The notes below the pieces were generated by a model that made no database searches, was not told the DNA's origin, and saw only the letters and a program-made list of their open reading frames with translations. This document shows, piece after piece, positions 60,240-64,000 of a stretch of DNA of 64,000 nucleotides. Position 1 is the first letter of the stretch. Every line of letters starts with the position of its first letter. The position numbers were made by a program, and so were the translations under genes. Origin of the DNA: Porphyridium purpureum (taxonomy: Eukaryota > Rhodophyta > Bangiophyceae > Porphyridiales > Porphyridiaceae); contig VRMN01000008.1 of assembly GCA_008690995.1 (NCBI GenBank), positions 434,001 to 498,000 on the forward strand, in the 5' to 3' direction.

Positions 60240-62345
60240 TTAGTCCACCTGAACTTCATCTACACCTGCAAGTCGATGCTGATTTTGAAATGGCTTTTCC
60301 CCACTATCACTTCTGCCTTCCTCACCGGCGTCAGCGCCAGGCTTGGAACATTTTTGTTTCCAAGAATCGCGCGCACGGACAAGCACTTCCCGCAGGTTTT
60401 CAGTTGTCACATACAAGGGCACGCTGCCTACCAATACTTTCCGGCACGGTGGGCTATTCCAGCATGCCGCAGGTTCCTTTTCCACAAATGGCTGCTTGAT
60501 CTTCAAATTGTCAAAGTGATTGTGGAAGGCCGTTTCGTTTTCTTCCTGGTAGTCAAAGTAGTTTAGACCCAGCGAGACAGCCATGCGCATGTAGTCTTTG
60601 TCGAAAACACGTGACGGCAAAATTTCCACAACGTGAGACTCGCGCGGTAACCAGGCAATATCACCAGACGATTTCATGCCGTTCACAAGCAACACAAAAG
60701 TGGCACTGTTCATCATGCGCACGCGCGTCCCGAGATCTGCGTCAGAGACGTCCACCGTCTTGATGTGCGGGCCAGAACCCAGCACCTCACGTACCAGCTT
60801 TAGAATCTCTACGCGGTTGAGCAGCATGGGGCGACGCACGTAGTCAATGAGGAAATAAACATCGCCATGTGTGTGCTCGTCCGCACAATGCTCTACCAGT
60901 GGCGGATCACCTTCAGTCTTGCCAAACATGGGCGCGCGTAGAAGCAGGGCATCCTCTGGCTTGCGCACCAGGCCAAAATAGTCAGTGCCGAAAGAGACAA
61001 GCGATTTGAAGCAAGTGCTCACCATGGACAGATCCGTAAAAGAGCGCGGATGCAGCGAAACGCGAAGTGACTTGGCCATGACATCCATAAGCTCTGCCTC
61101 GGCTGAGTCCTCCGCAGGCGTGGTGCCAGCGTCTGCGAATACTTGCACTTCGTTGAGCGTGGAACGATCCTTTTCGAAGAAGAGCCGCAAAATGGACCAC
61201 AAGGGCAGGCCGTGCTGGTAGAATGTTGGGAAAGACACAGAAAGGTCGCATGTACCGCGGCACAGGATCACAGGTTTCTCCATGTACTCATAGTCGTGCA
61301 GACTGAGCCTCGGCATGCCAATCGTCATGGTCTCGACCTGCCGATCGCGCAAGACTGCGAGCGGCATGTTGGCCTCATCATCTGGATGGATCTGGAATTT
61401 GCGGGCTTCTGCATCATAGCAGACGTTCTCGAGCGCCCATATGGAGCTGAAGTCACCCCCTCGATTCTTCCACTCGCCAAGAATCTGAAGCAAATTCGCA
61501 GATGAGGAGCGCTTGGTGACAACAAGGGACGCACGCCACATTGCTTCCTTTTCTGATGCTGCCTTGGACGCCGCCTTGTCGACACTGCGTTTGGTCTTGC
61601 GCTCCTTCAATTCACTCTCCAGTTTGTTCACCACAGCCTGCTCTAATTTCTTTGCCCTCGCGCCAAGCTCACTCACTTCGTCCCGAAGCTTTTTGGCGTT
61701 GCCCTTGACGCGCGCGTTCAATGTCCACCCATGCTTTGCCCCTGCGCCGCCGCCGCCGCCGCCGCCTCTTTCATCTTCTACGGCGAATAAGTCCGGAACA
61801 CTTCCCACTGCGGCATCCACGGAGCTGTCAGCATCCGTGTCGGCCTCGTTGGGGATGAGCGCTAGCATAAGCAAAAACACCAGAGCAAGCAGCACTACGA
61901 CTAGTGCGGCTGCCTTTCGCACTGTCAACTGGGACGGCGACAGCAATGATGCAATTCCAGCAACGGGCTTGGCATCAGCATCTTGTCTTCTGAACAAACG
62001 CACCGCCTGTTGTAAAAGAACACTCAAGCGTGTGTTGATGGCCTTCCAGGAGGCATACGAGCCGCGGTTCAGCTCCAAATCATCGTCCTTTTTATCCGTT
62101 TCGACCTGGCGCGAGGACATAGCACTCGCTGCCATACCCGCCGCAGAAACCGAGGCCCGCAAAGCAGACGGCTGCTGAGCACCGATGACGGCATCTCCAG
62201 CCGCGCGTTTTGAGCCGGACGTCGAGGTCGGCTTCTTCTTGGTGCTGGTGGTCCTCACCAACTTCCTGCCCGAATTGGACCGCGCCGCGGTGCCGCCTTG
62301 CTTGCTGGATGCGGCCGGCAATGGCAGTGACGATTCTCGCTCCAT
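60240..62345 (-). CDS. GT61-like type II membrane glycosyltransferase
   Basis: 701 aa from ATG 62345 (MERESSLPL); the frame is open upstream without ATG. Cytosolic Ser/Thr/Lys-rich N-tail of about 143 residues, one membrane helix (AALVVVLLALVFLLMLALIP, about 144-165), a poly-Gly/acidic and coiled-coil stem, then the lumenal domain. The latter has KPVILCRGTCDLSVSFPTFY, HGLPLWSILRLFF, MNSATFVLLVNGMKSSGDIA and WLPRESHVVEILPSRVFDKD, the pattern of GT61 (DUF563): x-G-x-x-x-N-x-x-F and the V-E-I-x-P end. In plants GT61 adds xylose or arabinose to wall xylans and N-glycans. Here a Golgi role in cell-wall or mucilage polysaccharide is likely but unproven. Two ACTGTAC elements lie 127-186 bases upstream. 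Confidence 0.75.
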   Translation of the reverse strand: MERESSLPLPAASSKQGGTAARSNSGRKLVRTTSTKKKPTSTSGSKRAAGDAVIGAQQPSALRASVSAAGMAASAMSSRQVETDKKDDDLELNRGSYASWKAINTRLSVLLQQAVRLFRRQDADAKPVAGIASLLSPSQLTVRKAAALVVVLLALVFLLMLALIPNEADTDADSSVDAAVGSVPDLFAVEDERGGGGGGGAGAKHGWTLNARVKGNAKKLRDEVSELGARAKKLEQAVVNKLESELKERKTKRSVDKAASKAASEKEAMWRASLVVTKRSSSANLLQILGEWKNRGGDFSSIWALENVCYDAEARKFQIHPDDEANMPLAVLRDRQVETMTIGMPRLSLHDYEYMEKPVILCRGTCDLSVSFPTFYQHGLPLWSILRLFFEKDRSTLNEVQVFADAGTTPAEDSAEAELMDVMAKSLRVSLHPRSFTDLSMVSTCFKSLVSFGTDYFGLVRKPEDALLLRAPMFGKTEGDPPLVEHCADEHTHGDVYFLIDYVRRPMLLNRVEILKLVREVLGSGPHIKTVDVSDADLGTRVRMMNSATFVLLVNGMKSSGDIAWLPRESHVVEILPSRVFDKDYMRMAVSLGLNYFDYQEENETAFHNHFDNLKIKQPFVEKEPAACWNSPPCRKVLVGSVPLYVTTENLREVLVRARDSWKQKCSKPGADAGEEGRSDSGEKPFQNQHRLAGVDEVQVD

Positions 62346-62957
62346 GGCGCCCAGTCCACTGGCTCGCGAAACACACCGCGGCGCGATCGCCACGGAGCAG
62401 TTTCCCTGGGTACGGCATCAGCCGAGCATGCGGTCAGCGATTCAACGCGTGATGCACCAGCTGATCATACACTGTACCTCCAAATGTCCTAGTAAAAACG
62501 CGTGTTTAATCACAGACGTCGTGCACTGTACCTCATCCACATGCGACTTGGCGGCTGCTCGCAGCGGTGGGACGCTTCCGAGCTCCACCGTTGCGGTTCC
62601 GACGCACGTTCGGCTGGACAGCACCAATTTGACTGGAGGATACGCAAAACTAAGTTGTCCATCGAAACGCAGCAATGTGATGCAACTGCGCCCTCCTCGG
62701 ATCTGATCACAACCAAATTTGCGGACACTGATGCTGTCTCGCCGCTGCTGTGCATCTTTTGCCGCAAGGTGGGAACCGATGGCAATGAAAATCCGGCAAG
62801 AGGTCGGGTGCTAGGCTTCTTTTGGGCGCCGCGGGCTGCGCGTACGCATGGGCAGATTGATACTCCTCTGGGGTATCAAATTGAGCGGAATTCACTCGTA
62901 CCCCATGTGTACAAGCAGAGAAAATATCGGAAAGGCAGATACGTCACTGTCGAAATT
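62346..62957. other. intergenic region upstream of GT61
   Basis: 612 bp between the GT61 start and the NOP53 stop; holds ACTGTAC at 62471-62477 and 62525-62531. No gene seen. Confidence 0.6.
62471..62531 (-). promoter_or_regulatory. paired GTACAGT elements upstream of GT61
   Basis: CACTGTACCTC occurs twice (62470-62480 and 62524-62534), which is GAGGTACAGTG on the coding strand, 127-186 bases upstream of the ATG at 62345. Confidence 0.55.
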
Positions 62958-64000
62958 TTATCTGCGAGGCACAATCATTCGCTTTTCTTGCATGCGTAAG
63001 AAGCTTTCCTTCATCAAGCTGCCCGAGCCAGCGTACTTCACGGTGCGCAGATGCGGAGTGAGCTCGTCGGTGAGCAAGACGTCCACCTCGCGACGCGCTA
63101 TTACGCGCCCGGCGAACAAGCGGCTGCGCGTGTGCGCGCGAGTTCGGTCGCGCAGTACGTTCTGCCGCGCTGCGTCGCTCTCCACTAGCTTATGCACTAT
63201 TTCTTTTGCTCGGCCAATGTCCTTGTTCTTCCGCTTCTCAATCCCCGCTGACACTTCGGCGCGCCGGTTCTCCTTGGCTCGCCGCTGCTTGTTGCGCTCC
63301 GCTCGCGTCTTGACGCGCGCAGTCAGCGGAGCTCTCACCCGGGAGCCGGTATTTCCGTGGCCATCATCACTACTGCTCCCATCACTATGCTCTTCAGCAG
63401 CTGGCGAGGCTGCAACTACCATGCCCGTGATATTATCCACGCCAATCTCATCTGCGACATGATGTTTCACTGACAGGCGGTCTTTCAAAATGCGCTCCCT
63501 CTCCTCTTTGAAGTACGCGTCTGCAACGGCCTCAGCCAGCCTGTGCTGGTGTGCGCGGTGCTCTGGGTTGACGCTCAAGCCGTCAAGCACTTCGGGGTCT
63601 GCTGAAAAGAGCGTGTTGGTGTCAGCCTCCCATCCCACGCTACCTCTTTTGCGAGCCGACGAGGCGGGTACCGCTTCCAACTCGGCAGAATTACCCACGC
63701 TCTCGCCCCACAAATCAACGAGCGCTGAGTTTACCTGTGGCTTTGGTCCTGAAACCAAAGCCTGTCCAGATACGCGCTTGCGCTGCGACTTTGCTTTCCG
63801 TCGCAGCGTTGGCGGCTGCACGGGCACAGTATGCGGATTGGGGTTGAGCGCCTGCTCACCTCTACGCGCCTTGCTCTTCTTCGCCAGGCGCAACTGCTCG
63901 CGCGTGCTGCTTGCAATGCCCTGCCTGAGCGCCTCCTCGCTCTGCGGCGTGGCGTCGAGCACAAATAGCGCCTCGTCTGGCTCGGCCCCCTCGGCCGCTG
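62958..64000 (-). CDS. NOP53: NOP53 ribosome-biogenesis factor (3' part; runs off the right edge)
   Basis: Nucleolar 60S-assembly factor (human GLTSCR2/PICT1), which docks the Mtr4-exosome for 7S pre-rRNA trimming. The C-terminal 347 residues are in the window. Typical elements: an acidic/hydrophobic start at the edge (EALFVLDATPQ), a basic stretch (SKARRGEQALNPNPHTVPVQ, with P-N-P-H-T-V-P in place of the family's N-P-S-x-x-x), a coiled basic region (KTRAERNKQRRAKENRRAEV), and the C-terminal signature LLTDELTPHLRTVKYAGSGS, LMKESFLRMQEKRMIVPR (human: S-D-E-L-x-x-S-L-R-x-L-K-P-E-G-N-L-L-x-D-R). The 5' end lies beyond 64000. Confidence 0.85.
   Translation of the reverse strand, partial: AAEGAEPDEALFVLDATPQSEEALRQGIASSTREQLRLAKKSKARRGEQALNPNPHTVPVQPPTLRRKAKSQRKRVSGQALVSGPKPQVNSALVDLWGESVGNSAELEAVPASSARKRGSVGWEADTNTLFSADPEVLDGLSVNPEHRAHQHRLAEAVADAYFKEERERILKDRLSVKHHVADEIGVDNITGMVVAASPAAEEHSDGSSSDDGHGNTGSRVRAPLTARVKTRAERNKQRRAKENRRAEVSAGIEKRKNKDIGRAKEIVHKLVESDAARQNVLRDRTRAHTRSRLFAGRVIARREVDVLLTDELTPHLRTVKYAGSGSLMKESFLRMQEKRMIVPRR

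Overview
This window is nuclear DNA from an intron-poor, gene-dense, GC-rich unicellular eukaryote. Cytosolic Hsp70, clathrin heavy chain, spliceosomal Sm D2 and U1A/U2B'', prohibitin and GET4 settle the domain. My best guess is a unicellular red alga of the Porphyridium kind. This is inference: nearly all genes are single-exon, a mitochondrial-type uS7 is nuclear-encoded, and a GT61-like Golgi glycosyltransferase is present. No rRNA, tRNA, CRISPR, transposon or virus-like element was recognised.

Layout. 1-10.4 kb: 5' part of a DDX3/Ded1 helicase (-), TrmL-like tRNA methyltransferase (-) head to head with a two-exon complex III subunit (QCR10/6.7 kDa type, +), RMI2 (-), a 42-aa cysteine-rich protein (-), Hsp70 (-) with TATA box and heat-shock element, and a U1A/U2B'' protein (-). 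11.5-21.9 kb: a TIR-kinase fusion (+), a DnaJ-zinc-finger/CDGSH fusion (-), Sm D2 (+), MO25 (+), an isochorismatase-fold hydrolase (-) and a shikimate-kinase-like P-loop protein (+). 22-33.5 kb: a coiled-coil protein (-), three-exon mitochondrial uS7 (-), an uncharacterised protein (+), a BAR-like protein (-), an MRM1-like rRNA methyltransferase (+), GET4 (-) and an acidic hypothetical protein (-). 34.8-50.4 kb: RMI1 (-), a VIT/VWA protein (+), clathrin heavy chain (+), an AMBRA1-like WD40 protein (-), a D-amino-acid-oxidase-like flavoprotein with its C-terminal block moved to the N-terminus (+), a TXNDC9/phosducin-like protein (-) and a doubtful small ORF (+). 50.6-54.2 kb is gene-poor. 54.2-64 kb: prohibitin-1 (+), a two-exon SPP-like HAD protein (-), a small basic ORF (+, doubtful), prolyl 4-hydroxylase (+), a GT61-like glycosyltransferase (-) and the 3' part of NOP53 (-).

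Cross-cutting signals. (1) A 7-mer GTACAGT/ACTGTAC occurs 26 times in the gaps upstream of about a dozen genes, often in pairs; it looks like a core-promoter or factor-binding element of TATA-less housekeeping genes. (2) All four introns I could define start with GTACGT. (3) GATGACA/TGTCATC repeats lie upstream of Hsp70 and between RMI1 and the VIT/VWA gene. (4) Genes are mostly in head-to-head and tail-to-tail pairs. The most unusual proteins are the permuted DAO-like enzyme, the TIR-kinase fusion with a bacterial-looking N-terminal domain, and the zinc-finger/CDGSH fusion. Both RMI1 and RMI2, partners in the BLM/TOP3A dissolvasome, lie in this window about 29 kb apart.
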